Shown in pieces: positions 27,055 to 36,105 of a DNA stretch of 64,000 nucleotides. Position 1 is the first letter of the stretch. Every line of letters starts with the position of its first letter. Where the stretch lies: NCBI GenBank assembly GCA_902825215.1, contig LR782234.1:2232001-2296000 (forward strand). The letters run 5' to 3'. This DNA comes from Pseudomonas fluorescens. Its GTDB lineage: Bacteria > Pseudomonadota > Gammaproteobacteria > Pseudomonadales > Pseudomonadaceae. The notes below the pieces were generated by a model. That model was not told the DNA's origin. It did not search any database and saw only the letters and a list, made by a program, of their open reading frames with translations. Made by a program: the position numbers and the translations under genes.

Positions 27055-27972
27055 ATGCCCGCAAATGTAGTGGTAATAGGCAGCCTGAACATGGATCTGG
27101 TGACCCGCGCGCCTCGGCTGCCGGTCGGCGGTGAAACCCTGATCGGCCATTCGTTTGCCACGGTGTCCGGTGGCAAGGGCGCCAATCAGGCGGTGGCGGC
27201 TGCGCGGCTCGGCGCGCAGGTGGCAATGGTCGGCTGTGTCGGTGACGACGATTACGGCGTGCAATTGCGCGATGCGCTGCTGGCCGAGCAGATCGACTGC
27301 CAGGCCGTGAGTACCGTTGACGGTTCCAGTGGCGTGGCGCTGATCGTGGTCGATGACAACAGCCAGAACGCGATTGTGATCGTCGCCGGTGCCAACGGTG
27401 CCATGACGCCAGCCGTCATCGATCGGTTTGACGTAGTGCTGCAAGCGGCAGACGTGATCATCTGCCAGCTGGAAATTCCTGATGCCACGGTAGGGCATGC
27501 GCTCAAACGTGCGCGCGCCCTCGGCAAGATCGTCATCCTCAACCCGGCCCCAGCCAGTCGTCCGCTGCCGGCGGACTGGTTTGCGGCAATTGATTACCTG
27601 ATTCCGAACGAGAGCGAGGCGGCCGCACTGAGTGGCATGCCGGTTGACTCGCTGCAGACCGCAGAAAGTGCGGCCACTCGGTTGATTGCCATGGGCGCCG
27701 GCAAAGTCATCGTGACCCTGGGTGCGCAAGGTTCGCTGTTTGCCAACGGTCAGGGCTTCGAGCATTTCCCTGCACCGAAAGTACAGGCTGTCGATACCAC
27801 CGCGGCGGGGGACACGTTTGTCGGCGGTTTCGCCGCGGCTCTGGCCAGTGGCCAATCCGAAGCTTCAGCCATTCGCTATGGGCAGATCGCTGCCGCGCTG
27901 TCGGTCACCCGCGCGGGCGCGCAGCCGTCCATTCCCACCATTTCCGACGTAAAGGCTTTTGCATCCGCATGA
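27055..27972 (+). CDS. rbsK: Ribokinase
   Basis: PfkB-family kinase of 305 residues that makes ribose 5-phosphate. Signatures are [15 protein letters not shown] near residue 40 and [17 protein letters not shown], containing the catalytic Asp, near residue 250. The stop overlaps the rbsD ATG by 4 bases. A GTAATGATGT stretch precedes the start. Confidence 0.94.
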   Translation: MPANVVVIGSLNMDLVTRAPRLPVGGETLIGHSFATVSGGKGANQAVAAARLGAQVAMVGCVGDDDYGVQLRDALLAEQIDCQAVSTVDGSSGVALIVVDDNSQNAIVIVAGANGAMTPAVIDRFDVVLQAADVIICQLEIPDATVGHALKRARALGKIVILNPAPASRPLPADWFAAIDYLIPNESEAAALSGMPVDSLQTAESAATRLIAMGAGKVIVTLGAQGSLFANGQGFEHFPAPKVQAVDTTAAGDTFVGGFAAALASGQSEASAIRYGQIAAALSVTRAGAQPSIPTISDVKAFASA

Positions 27973-28373
27973 AAAAAACTCCTTTGCTCAATGTCGCCTT
28001 GTCGCGACTGATTGCGTCCCTGGGCCATGGCGACATGGTGGTGATTGGCGACGCCGGTTTGCCCGTCCCGCCGGGTGTCGAGCTGATCGACCTGGCGCTG
28101 ACTCACGGCGTGCCGGATTTCATCAGCACCCTCAACGTGGTGCTCAGCGAAATGCAGGTGGAAAGCCATGCAATTGCCAAGGAAATCTTCGATAAACAAC
28201 CGAGCGCCCTGACGGCGCTGGAAGCGTTGAACGAAGAGGGGGCTCTGGGCCGGCGCGATCTGCTCGGTCATGAGCAATTCAAGGTACTCAGCCGACAGGC
28301 GCGGGCGATTGTTCGTACGGGCGAATGCCAGCCGTACTGCAACATCGTGCTGGTCGCGGGAGTTACGTTCTGA
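27969..28373 (+). CDS. rbsD: D-ribose pyranase
   Basis: A 134-residue RbsD/FucU-family mutarotase that converts beta-ribopyranose to the furanose used by ribokinase. The order [27 protein letters not shown] and the C-terminal [17 protein letters not shown] are diagnostic. It is coupled to rbsK by overlap. Confidence 0.93.
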   Translation: MKKTPLLNVALSRLIASLGHGDMVVIGDAGLPVPPGVELIDLALTHGVPDFISTLNVVLSEMQVESHAIAKEIFDKQPSALTALEALNEEGALGRRDLLGHEQFKVLSRQARAIVRTGECQPYCNIVLVAGVTF

Positions 28374-28405
28374 TTTTTCGATTTCACCTGCACAAGGAAT
28401 GCGCC

Positions 28406-29434
28406 ATGCAACGCTATGCTCAGAAACTGCACCAATTGCTCCGGAGTCTGCTGCTTTTGTCCGTCATCACTGCCACCGGCGCCCAGGCGGCGGAAAAAAT
28501 CGACCTGATCATCGACACCGATCCCGGCGCTGACGACGTGGTCGCCTTGCTGTTCGCACTGGCTTCGCCGGACGAGTTGAATATCCGCGCGCTGACCACC
28601 GTGGCCGGCAACGTACGTCTGGACAAAACCTCGCGTAATGCCCGACTGGCGCGCGAATGGGCAGGGCGCGAAGATGTACCGGTATACGCCGGTGCGCCGA
28701 AACCGCTGATGCGCACGCCGATCTACGCCGAAAACATTCATGGTAAGGAAGGTCTGTCGGGTGTCACCGTCCACGAACCGAAAAAAGGTCTGGCTGAGGG
28801 CAGTGCGGTCAATTATCTGATCGACACCCTGAAAAAGGCCAAGCCACACAGCATCACCATCGCTATGCTGGGTCCGCAGACCAACCTGGCGCTGGCGTTG
28901 ATTCAGGAGCCGGAGATCGTTCAGGGCATCAAGGAAGTGGTGATTATGGGTGGCGCGCATTTCAATGGCGGCAACATCACGCCTGTAGCCGAATTCAACC
29001 TGTTCGCCGACCCGCAAGCGGCGGAAGTGGTGCTAAAAAGCGGGGTGAAGCTGACTTATCTACCGCTGGACGTGACTCACAAGATCCTCACCAGCGATGC
29101 CCGCCTGAAGCAGATTGCCGCGCTCAATAACAATGCGAGCAAAATTGTTGGCGACATCCTCAACGAATACATCAAAGGCGATATGGAGCACTACGGCATT
29201 CCGGGTGGCCCGGTGCATGACGCCACCGTCGTCGCGTATCTGCTCAAGCCTGAGCTGTTCACTGGTCGCGCGGTCAACGTGGTGGTCGACAGTCGCGAAG
29301 GCCCGACGTTTGGTCAGACCATTGTCGATTGGTACGATGGCCTGAAGGCACCCAAGAATGCTTTCTGGGTTGAGAATGGCGATGCTCAGGGCTTCTTTGA
29401 TTTGCTCACCGAGCGTCTCAAGCGCTTGAAATAA
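28406..29434 (+). CDS. Exported nucleoside hydrolase
   Basis: Hydrolyses N-glycosidic bonds of nucleosides to base and ribose. The 342-residue precursor starts at an ATG behind AAGGAAT and has a signal peptide of about 28 residues (ending AQA). The Ca-binding DTDPGADDVVAL motif is at the mature N-terminus, and VIMGGAHFNGGNITPVAEFN and the later HDATVVAYLL complete the IUNH active site. Last gene of the rbs operon, 32 bases after rbsD. Periplasmic hydrolysis next to a ribose importer suggests scavenging of external nucleosides. Confidence 0.92.
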   Translation: MQRYAQKLHQLLRSLLLLSVITATGAQAAEKIDLIIDTDPGADDVVALLFALASPDELNIRALTTVAGNVRLDKTSRNARLAREWAGREDVPVYAGAPKPLMRTPIYAENIHGKEGLSGVTVHEPKKGLAEGSAVNYLIDTLKKAKPHSITIAMLGPQTNLALALIQEPEIVQGIKEVVIMGGAHFNGGNITPVAEFNLFADPQAAEVVLKSGVKLTYLPLDVTHKILTSDARLKQIAALNNNASKIVGDILNEYIKGDMEHYGIPGGPVHDATVVAYLLKPELFTGRAVNVVVDSREGPTFGQTIVDWYDGLKAPKNAFWVENGDAQGFFDLLTERLKRLK

Positions 29435-29442
29435 ACGACCCG

Positions 29443-29470
29443 CCCGCAGGTGCCAGCCTGCGGGTTTTAT
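29443..29470 (+). terminator. Terminator of the rbs operon
   Basis: CCCGCAGG, TGCCAG loop, CCTGCGGG and TTTT, starting 9 bases after the nucleoside hydrolase stop. Confidence 0.83.
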
Positions 29471-29676
29471 CCCTGTTCCTGCGTGCCTTTTTCGGTAGGG
29501 TAGCGCTCGAAAGCCTGCTTGATGAATTGCTGGGCCGCTTCGGTGCCCAGAGCCTTGACCAACAGATCAATGCCAATCAACGCAAGCTCCTCGGTAGTGC
29601 CCGGGCTGTATGAACTGTGCCCGTCTGCCCATTTGGCTTTGATGTCGGCGTCGATGTTGATGTTGATGGTGTTCAT
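29467..29676 (-). CDS. Hypothetical small protein
   Basis: A 69-residue protein beginning MNTININIDADIKAKWADGHSSYSPGTTEELALIGIDLLVKAL. It is acidic and soluble, with no recognised domain. The stop lies in the T run of the rbs terminator. A longer frame upstream exists, but the ATG at 29676 starts the conserved-looking part; the ribosome site is weak. Confidence 0.6.
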   Translation of the reverse strand: MNTININIDADIKAKWADGHSSYSPGTTEELALIGIDLLVKALGTEAAQQFIKQAFERYPTEKGTQEQG

Positions 29677-29805
29677 GGGGAGCTCGAAGAGTTGAAAGTC
29701 CGAACGTCGAGTTAACCATTTTGTCGTGCGCTTGGCACTGCGACTTAGGCATGAGCGGGGTGCTATGCGACACTTGGTCTTTTTCAGCGATCCAGGGACC
29801 ATGCT

Positions 29806-30108
29806 GTGCAAATTGATTTGAACACACCTGATGGCCTCACTCTTGAAGCTGTGCGCCAGTTATTGGCCTCGGCCAGTGATGACATGCACGTGCAGCTTCG
29901 TGTGACCAAGGGTGGCATCGCCTATTTGTCGACGGTTACGGGTGGGCAGGATATCGACGGTCTGCTGTTTCGCCTCGAAACGTGGGCGAAGGGTTCAGGG
30001 TATGTCGGCAATGTGGCGGCCAGCGATGAGGTCTGGGTCATGCAGATCTACAACGCGCTCAAGGACAACTGGCCGAATCCGCCTTACGACTACATCGACG
30101 TCTACTGA
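29806..30108 (+). CDS. Hypothetical protein
   Basis: A 100-residue acidic protein with GTG start (QIDLNTPDGLTLEAVRQLLASASDD). It carries a hydrophobic/aromatic C-terminal half ending PPYDYIDVY. No signal peptide or membrane helix. I do not recognise a family. It is divergent from the small gene at 29467. Confidence 0.65.
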   Translation: MQIDLNTPDGLTLEAVRQLLASASDDMHVQLRVTKGGIAYLSTVTGGQDIDGLLFRLETWAKGSGYVGNVAASDEVWVMQIYNALKDNWPNPPYDYIDVY

Positions 30109-30275
30109 GCGCCGTTAATATTCAGTCACGATTGCAGGCTGAGAACGCTGGTGCGCTCAGGCACACTCGGCATTTTTCCGATCGTGCGCCGGCTGATGGC
30201 TTTGCTGGCGAAACCAAACGCCGGATTGGCGGTCGCACGATCTCAGCTTAACCATTTTGAAATCAAGGAGGCTTC

Positions 30276-30593
30276 ATGCCTTTGAAGTTCGCGACACTGG
30301 GTGCACTTATCGCCGCTGCGCTGTTGGCCGGTTGCAGCACGAGCTCCAGCGAGTCGGCAAAGGAAAGCGTGGCGACCGACACCGGTCACAGCCGCTGTGA
30401 AGCATCGGCGGCGCAGTTTACCGTCGGCAAAAAGGCTTCGCCGGAACTCCTGGAGCAGGCGCGCGCCAAGGCCGGCGCGCAAAATGCACGTTTTCTCAAG
30501 CCGACCGACATGATCACCCTGGAATACCGTTCCGACCGTTTGAATCTGAACACCGACAACAATCTGGTGGTCACCCGCGTCAACTGCGGCTGA
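30276..30593 (+). CDS. Lipoprotein, peptidase inhibitor I78 family
   Basis: A 105-residue lipoprotein (lipobox LAGC, Cys20). The mature part carries the I78-type arrangement: a Cys early (SRCEASAAQFTVGKKASPELLEQARAKAGA), an alpha-helical middle, and the strand pair MITLEYRSDRLNLNTDNNLVVTRVNCG with the C-terminal Cys that can pair with the first. I78 proteins inhibit serine proteases. AAGGAGGC precedes the ATG. A bidirectional terminator follows. Confidence 0.82.
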   Translation: MPLKFATLGALIAAALLAGCSTSSSESAKESVATDTGHSRCEASAAQFTVGKKASPELLEQARAKAGAQNARFLKPTDMITLEYRSDRLNLNTDNNLVVTRVNCG

Positions 30594-30620
30594 TCGCACT
30601 GGTTTTTGTTGCAGGCACAA

Positions 30621-30650
30621 AAAACCCCGTCACATGGACGGGGTTTTTTT
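30621..30650. terminator. Bidirectional terminator
   Basis: A run, CCCCGTC, ACATG loop, GACGGGG and seven T, between the convergent I78 lipoprotein and cold-shock genes. Confidence 0.9.
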
Positions 30651-30664
30651 AGTGCGCCGGGAAA

Positions 30665-30877
30665 TTACTCTGGGCGAACTTGTGCAGCTTGCATACCCTT
30701 TTGGCCTTTCTCAGCCACGAAAGAGACGGTCTGGCCTTCTTTCAGGCTTTTGAAACCGTCGGATTCGATAGCTTTGAAGTGTACGAACAGGTCGTCACCG
30801 CCACCTTGAGGAGTGATGAAGCCGAAGCCTTTTTCATCGTTGAACCATTTAACGGTGCCGGTTTGGCGATTAGACAT
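30665..30877 (-). CDS. Cold-shock protein, CspA family
   Basis: A 70-residue single OB-fold nucleic-acid chaperone with both RNA-binding motifs: KGFGFITP and DLFVHF. The start at 30877 ([13 protein letters not shown]) follows GGAG; the open frame upstream is not used. Pseudomonads carry several paralogues, so the exact symbol (capA, cspA or other) is not assigned. The upstream region 30878-31167 is AT-rich 5' leader with no other gene. Confidence 0.93.
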   Translation of the reverse strand: MSNRQTGTVKWFNDEKGFGFITPQGGGDDLFVHFKAIESDGFKSLKEGQTVSFVAEKGQKGMQAAQVRPE

Positions 30878-31167
30878 GGTGTATCTCCAAGAAACATATA
30901 TTTTCAGTAGTGCTGTGCTGCTCAGGCCAACTGGGCACACCCGGGTATCATAGTCGAAATGTTCGCTTTGGGAGCCCCCCGGACGTGCTGTTTGCCAATC
31001 AGTCGTGTTTTCTTTACCACCTGTTTCTGCTGTAAGCCCCGGTTTGAAAGGCTTGCAGCGAAACGTAAAGACGATAAAAAAACCTGTAAAACCTGCATAA
31101 ATCGTCTGAAAAGCTTCATTTCCAGCACTTTTTTCCAGCTTTTAGCCGATCAGAATGCCCGGTTTTT

Positions 31168-31470
31168 TCATTTTTTTGCTGGGGTATTTGCCTTGCATTT
31201 GGCGATCTGACCCAAGGCTTTCTGTTGCAGTTCCGGGGTCGCCTTGTTGTCCATCAATGCCTGAATGTCGCTGGCAGGGTAGGACTTGATGGCATCAGCG
31301 CCACAGGCACAATGGGATTTTGCTGCGGCAGCGCCAATTTGCGGCGTCGCCGCCTGCGTGCATTGCGCCATGTATTTTTCGCGCTCGCCCTTCGGCCAAT
31401 CGGCGTGAGCGCTCAGCGGCAGCAGCAGAGCGAGAGGGGCGACGACGGCGAATAAGGTGTTCAGACGCAT
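31168..31470 (-). CDS. Secreted hypothetical protein
   Basis: A 100-residue periplasmic protein with a signal peptide ending SAHA (about residue 23). The mature part has four Cys (YMAQCTQAA, SHCACGADAI, KCKANTP) in a small helical protein. I do not recognise a named family. The GGAG site precedes the ATG on the minus strand. Confidence 0.7.
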   Translation of the reverse strand: MRLNTLFAVVAPLALLLPLSAHADWPKGEREKYMAQCTQAATPQIGAAAAKSHCACGADAIKSYPASDIQALMDNKATPELQQKALGQIAKCKANTPAKK

Positions 31471-31727
31471 GCGAGGATGCTCCTTGTGGGTCAGTGTCTT
31501 GTTATCTGAGGGCTGAAAAGCCGATCTAGTTCAGCACTCTGGCATAAAAACGGACGGTTTGCCTTCTGCCAAATCAGCACGTAAGCGACCGCTCATCTGT
31601 GCTAGGATGCCGGTCTCATGCGTTTTCAGGCGCCGGATGACCTTCAGTCCCGGCCGCGGTCAGCGTGCGAATATCCTGATTTGAATCCCAGTCACTCTGG
31701 TTCGGTTTTCCGGTTGGCCGCAAGGCT

Positions 31728-31821
31728 CCTGCCGCTGTAAGGCAGGCGTTCGTCATTGAATGGCCTGGACCGGATCTTGTACTGGCTCATCCCAACCCAC
31801 GTGACCTTTGGTAGGGGTCAC
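31728..31821 (+). promoter_or_regulatory. thrS leader with two tRNA-Thr anticodon-like hairpins
   Basis: Hairpin A: CCTGCC / GGCAGG (31728-31746) with a 7-base loop GCTGTAA, placing TGT at anticodon position. Hairpin B: GTGACCT / GGGTCAC (31801-31821, one T-G pair) with a 7-base loop TTGGTAG, placing GGT at anticodon position behind T33 and before A37. Both TGT and GGT are threonine anticodons. Hairpin B ends 4 bases before the AGGAGAGGAGG ribosome site. In E. coli, ThrRS represses its own mRNA by binding tRNA-like arms in the thrS leader; the same mechanism is inferred here. Confidence 0.55.
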
Positions 31822-31840
31822 CACTAGGAGAGGAGGCGCC

Positions 31841-33763
31841 ATGCCAACTATTACTCTTCCCGACGGCAGTCAACGTTCATTCGATCACCCGGTTTCCGTA
31901 GCCGAGGTCGCGGCATCCATTGGTGCCGGTCTGGCCAAAGCCACCCTGGCCGGCAAGGTCAATGGGCAACTGGTCGACGCCAGCGACATCATCAGAAGCG
32001 ACGCGACCTTGCAAATCATCACGCCAAAGGATGAAGAGGGGCTGGAGATCATTCGCCACTCTTGCGCCCACCTGGTTGGCCACGCGGTCAAGCAGCTGTA
32101 CCCGACTGCCAAAATGGTCATCGGGCCGGTCATCGACGAAGGCTTCTATTACGACATCGCCTTCGAGCGTCCTTTTACTCCGGACGATATGGCTGCGATC
32201 GAACAGCGCATGCAGCAGCTGATCGAGAAAGATTACGACGTGATCAAGAAAGTCACTCCGCGCGCCGAAGTGATTGAAGTGTTCAAGGCCCGCGGCGAAG
32301 ACTACAAGCTGCGTCTGGTCGAGGACATGCCGAACGAGCAGGCCATGGGCCTGTACTATCACGAAGAATACGTCGACATGTGCCGCGGTCCGCACGTGCC
32401 GAACACGCGTTTCCTGAAATCCTTCAAGCTGACCAAGCTGTCCGGCGCCTACTGGCGCGGCGACGCCAAGAACGAGCAATTGCAGCGCGTTTACGGCACG
32501 GCCTGGGCCGACAAGAAACAACTGGCGGCCTACATTCAGCGCATCGAAGAAGCTGAAAAGCGCGATCACCGCAAGATCGGCAAGCGTCTGGGCCTGTTCC
32601 ACACCCAGGAAGAAGCGCCGGGCATGGTCTTCTGGCACCCGAACGGCTGGACTCTGTACCAGGTGCTTGAGCAGTACATGCGCAAGGTGCAACGCGACAA
32701 CGGCTACCTCGAGATCAAAACGCCGCAAGTCGTTGACCGTAGCCTGTGGGAGAAATCCGGGCACTGGGCCAACTACGCCGACAACATGTTCACCACCGAG
32801 TCGGAAAGCCGCGACTACGCGATCAAGCCGATGAACTGCCCGTGCCACGTACAGGTGTTCAATCAGGGCCTGAAGAGCTACCGCGAGCTGCCGATGCGTC
32901 TGGCCGAGTTCGGTGCCTGCCACCGCAACGAGCCATCGGGCGCGCTGCACGGCATCATGCGTGTGCGTGCGTTCACTCAGGATGACGCCCACATTTTCTG
33001 CACCGAAGAGCAGATGCAGGCCGAATCCGCTGCGTTCATCAAGCTGACCATGGACGTTTATCGCGACTTCGGTTTCACCGATGTCGAGATGAAGCTGTCC
33101 ACTCGTCCGGAAAAACGTGTCGGTTCCGACGAGCTGTGGGATCGAGCTGAAGCTGCATTGGCTGCAGCCCTTGATTCTGCGGGCCTGCCGTACGATCTGC
33201 AGCCGGGCGAGGGAGCGTTCTACGGTCCGAAGATCGAGTTCTCGTTAAAAGATTGCCTTGGTCGCGTCTGGCAATGTGGTACCTTGCAGCTCGATTTTAA
33301 CCTGCCTGTCCGTTTGGGCGCTGAATACGTCTCCGAAGACAACAGCCGCAAACACCCGGTGATGCTGCACCGCGCGATCCTCGGTTCGTTCGAGCGTTTC
33401 GTCGGGATTCTGATCGAGCACTACGAAGGTGCGTTCCCTGCCTGGCTGGCGCCAACGCAGGCGGTGATCATGAATATCACTGATAAACAGGCAGATTTTG
33501 TTGCAGAGGTTGAAAAAACTCTCAACGAAAGCGGATTTCGTGCCAAGTCCGACTTGAGAAATGAAAAGATCGGCTTTAAAATCCGCGAGCATACTTTGCT
33601 CAAGGTTCCCTATCTTTTGGTTATCGGAGATAAGGAAGTCGAGATGCAGACTGTCGCTGTGCGTACTCGTGAAGGTGCTGACCTGGGCTCGATGCCCGTC
33701 GCCCGGTTCGCTGAGTTTCTCGCGCAAGCGGTTTCCCGGCGTGGTCGCCCAGATTCGGAGTAA
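31841..33763 (+). CDS. thrS: Threonine-tRNA ligase
   Basis: Class II synthetase of 640 residues. Order: N-terminal TGS domain ([19 protein letters not shown]), second editing domain with [11 protein letters not shown] and the late CRGPHVPNT, catalytic core with motif 2 ([31 protein letters not shown]) and motif 3 ([19 protein letters not shown]), then the anticodon-binding domain. The ATG at 31841 follows a very strong AGGAGAGGAGG site. It heads the translation cluster thrS-infC-rpmI-rplT-pheST-ihfA. Confidence 0.97.
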   Translation: MPTITLPDGSQRSFDHPVSVAEVAASIGAGLAKATLAGKVNGQLVDASDIIRSDATLQIITPKDEEGLEIIRHSCAHLVGHAVKQLYPTAKMVIGPVIDEGFYYDIAFERPFTPDDMAAIEQRMQQLIEKDYDVIKKVTPRAEVIEVFKARGEDYKLRLVEDMPNEQAMGLYYHEEYVDMCRGPHVPNTRFLKSFKLTKLSGAYWRGDAKNEQLQRVYGTAWADKKQLAAYIQRIEEAEKRDHRKIGKRLGLFHTQEEAPGMVFWHPNGWTLYQVLEQYMRKVQRDNGYLEIKTPQVVDRSLWEKSGHWANYADNMFTTESESRDYAIKPMNCPCHVQVFNQGLKSYRELPMRLAEFGACHRNEPSGALHGIMRVRAFTQDDAHIFCTEEQMQAESAAFIKLTMDVYRDFGFTDVEMKLSTRPEKRVGSDELWDRAEAALAAALDSAGLPYDLQPGEGAFYGPKIEFSLKDCLGRVWQCGTLQLDFNLPVRLGAEYVSEDNSRKHPVMLHRAILGSFERFVGILIEHYEGAFPAWLAPTQAVIMNITDKQADFVAEVEKTLNESGFRAKSDLRNEKIGFKIREHTLLKVPYLLVIGDKEVEMQTVAVRTREGADLGSMPVARFAEFLAQAVSRRGRPDSE

Positions 33764-34314
33764 TTATTATTAAGCGTGAAATGAGACAAGATAAACGAGC
33801 TGCACCGAAAGCCCCGATCAACGAGAATATCTCGGCACGCGAGGTTCGGTTAATTGGCGCTGATGGCGAGCAGATTGGCATCGTCTCGATTGATGAAGCG
33901 CTTCGTATCGCTGAAGAAGCAAAGCTTGATCTGGTGGAAATCTCCGCAGACGCAGTCCCGCCGGTTTGCCGTGTGATGGACTACGGCAAGTCGATCTTCG
34001 AAAAGAAGAAGCAGATTGCCGCGGCGAAGAAGAACCAGAAGCAGATTCAGGTTAAAGAAATCAAGTTTCGTCCAGGGACGGAGGAAGGGGATTACCAGGT
34101 AAAACTGCGCAACCTGGTACGTTTCCTGAGTGACGGGGACAGGGCCAAGGTATCCTTGCGATTCCGCGGCCGTGAGATGGCCCACCAGGAGCTGGGGATG
34201 GAACTCCTCAAGCGGGTTGAACAAGACCTGCTCGAGTACGGTTCGGTCGAACAGCATCCTAAGATGGAAGGACGCCAGCTGATCATGGTCATCGCCCCGA
34301 AAAAGAAGAAGTAA
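33763..34314 (+). CDS. infC: Translation initiation factor IF-3 (ATT start)
   Basis: Binds the 30S subunit and polices initiation codons. The conserved start [11 protein letters not shown] is preserved only if translation begins at an ATT at 33763, giving 183 residues and sharing one base with the thrS stop. A CGGAG site lies at 33756-33760. Three ATT codons stand in a row, so ATT at 33766 is a close alternative, and an ATG at 33781 would cut six residues. A rare ATT start is known for infC in E. coli and permits IF-3 autoregulation. The product ends in the typical Lys-rich tail. Confidence 0.95.
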   Translation: MIIKREMRQDKRAAPKAPINENISAREVRLIGADGEQIGIVSIDEALRIAEEAKLDLVEISADAVPPVCRVMDYGKSIFEKKKQIAAAKKNQKQIQVKEIKFRPGTEEGDYQVKLRNLVRFLSDGDRAKVSLRFRGREMAHQELGMELLKRVEQDLLEYGSVEQHPKMEGRQLIMVIAPKKKK

Positions 34315-34374
34315 TCAACAGGGCACGGCAGGCCTTCTGATTATGTTTATCAACTGAATGCGGAGTATCCGAAC

Positions 34375-34569
34375 ATGCCAAAAATGAAAACCAAAAGTGG
34401 TGCTGCCAAGCGGTTTCTGAAAACTGCTAACGGCATCAAGCACAAGCACGCTTTCAAGAGCCACATCCTGACTAAAATGTCGACCAAGCGTAAGCGTCAA
34501 CTGCGCGGTAGCAGCTTGCTGCATCCGTCTGACGTGGCAAAAGTCGAGCGCATGCTGCGCCTTCGTTAA
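34375..34569 (+). CDS. rpmI: 50S ribosomal protein L35
   Basis: A 64-residue basic ribosomal protein ([20 protein letters not shown], ending [13 protein letters not shown]). Usual length and position between infC and rplT. In E. coli L20 represses this mRNA through structures before rpmI; bases 34315-34374 are the corresponding leader. Confidence 0.97.
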   Translation: MPKMKTKSGAAKRFLKTANGIKHKHAFKSHILTKMSTKRKRQLRGSSLLHPSDVAKVERMLRLR

Positions 34570-34596
34570 TTTAGTCAAGAATAGAGGAAGTAACTC

Positions 34597-34953
34597 ATGG
34601 CTCGTGTAAAGCGTGGCGTCATTGCCCGTAAGCGTCACAAAAAAATTCTGAAACTTGCTAAAGGCTACTACGGCGCACGCTCCCGCGTATTCCGTGTTGC
34701 CAAGCAAGCGGTAATCAAGGCAGGCCAGTACGCCTACCGTGACCGTCGTCAGAAAAAACGTCAGTTCCGCGCTCTGTGGATCGCTCGTATCAATGCTGGT
34801 GCTCGTGTTAACGGTCTGTCCTACAGCCGTTTCATCGCTGGCCTGAAAAAAGCGTCCATCGAGATCGACCGTAAGGTTCTGGCTGATCTGGCAGTGAACG
34901 AAAAAGCGGCGTTTGCTGCGATTGTCGAGAAAGCTAAAGCCACCTTGGCTTAA
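34597..34953 (+). CDS. rplT: 50S ribosomal protein L20
   Basis: A 118-residue ribosomal protein with the extended basic N-terminus ([30 protein letters not shown]) and globular C-terminal domain. Early 50S assembly protein. AGAGGAAG ribosome site. Confidence 0.98.
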
Positions 34954-34967
34954 GTACCCCCGACAGT

Positions 34968-34997
34968 CACCTGGCCTCACCTTTGTGGGGTCAGGTG
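34968..34997 (+). promoter_or_regulatory. Hairpin between rplT and pheS
   Basis: CACCTG-GCCTCAC, CTTT loop, GTGGGGT-CAGGTG: a 13-base-pair stem with one G-T pair, 14 bases after the rplT stop, not followed by a T run. It may stabilise the ribosomal mRNA end or act with the next hairpin. Confidence 0.55.
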
Positions 34998-35010
34998 TTA
35001 AACGTCATAA

Positions 35011-36079
<1,069 letters not shown>

Positions 36080-36105
36080 TCGTAACGAATTCTTAGGAGA
36101 GCAGG

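Noticed and set aside
25285..27855. Open frame of over 850 codons antisense to rbsC, rbsR and rbsK
   Set aside because: Its translation is rich in Arg, His, Gln and Asp with no domain, and it exactly shadows well-supported genes in high-GC DNA.
30959..31210. Plus-strand frame of 83 codons with several Cys between the cold-shock gene and the next gene
   Set aside because: No ribosome site, AT-rich leader-like DNA, overlaps the end of a better gene on the other strand.
31600..31840. T-box riboswitch before thrS
   Set aside because: No T-box consensus (UGGN) bulge with an antiterminator/terminator pair is visible; the hairpins fit a translational operator better.
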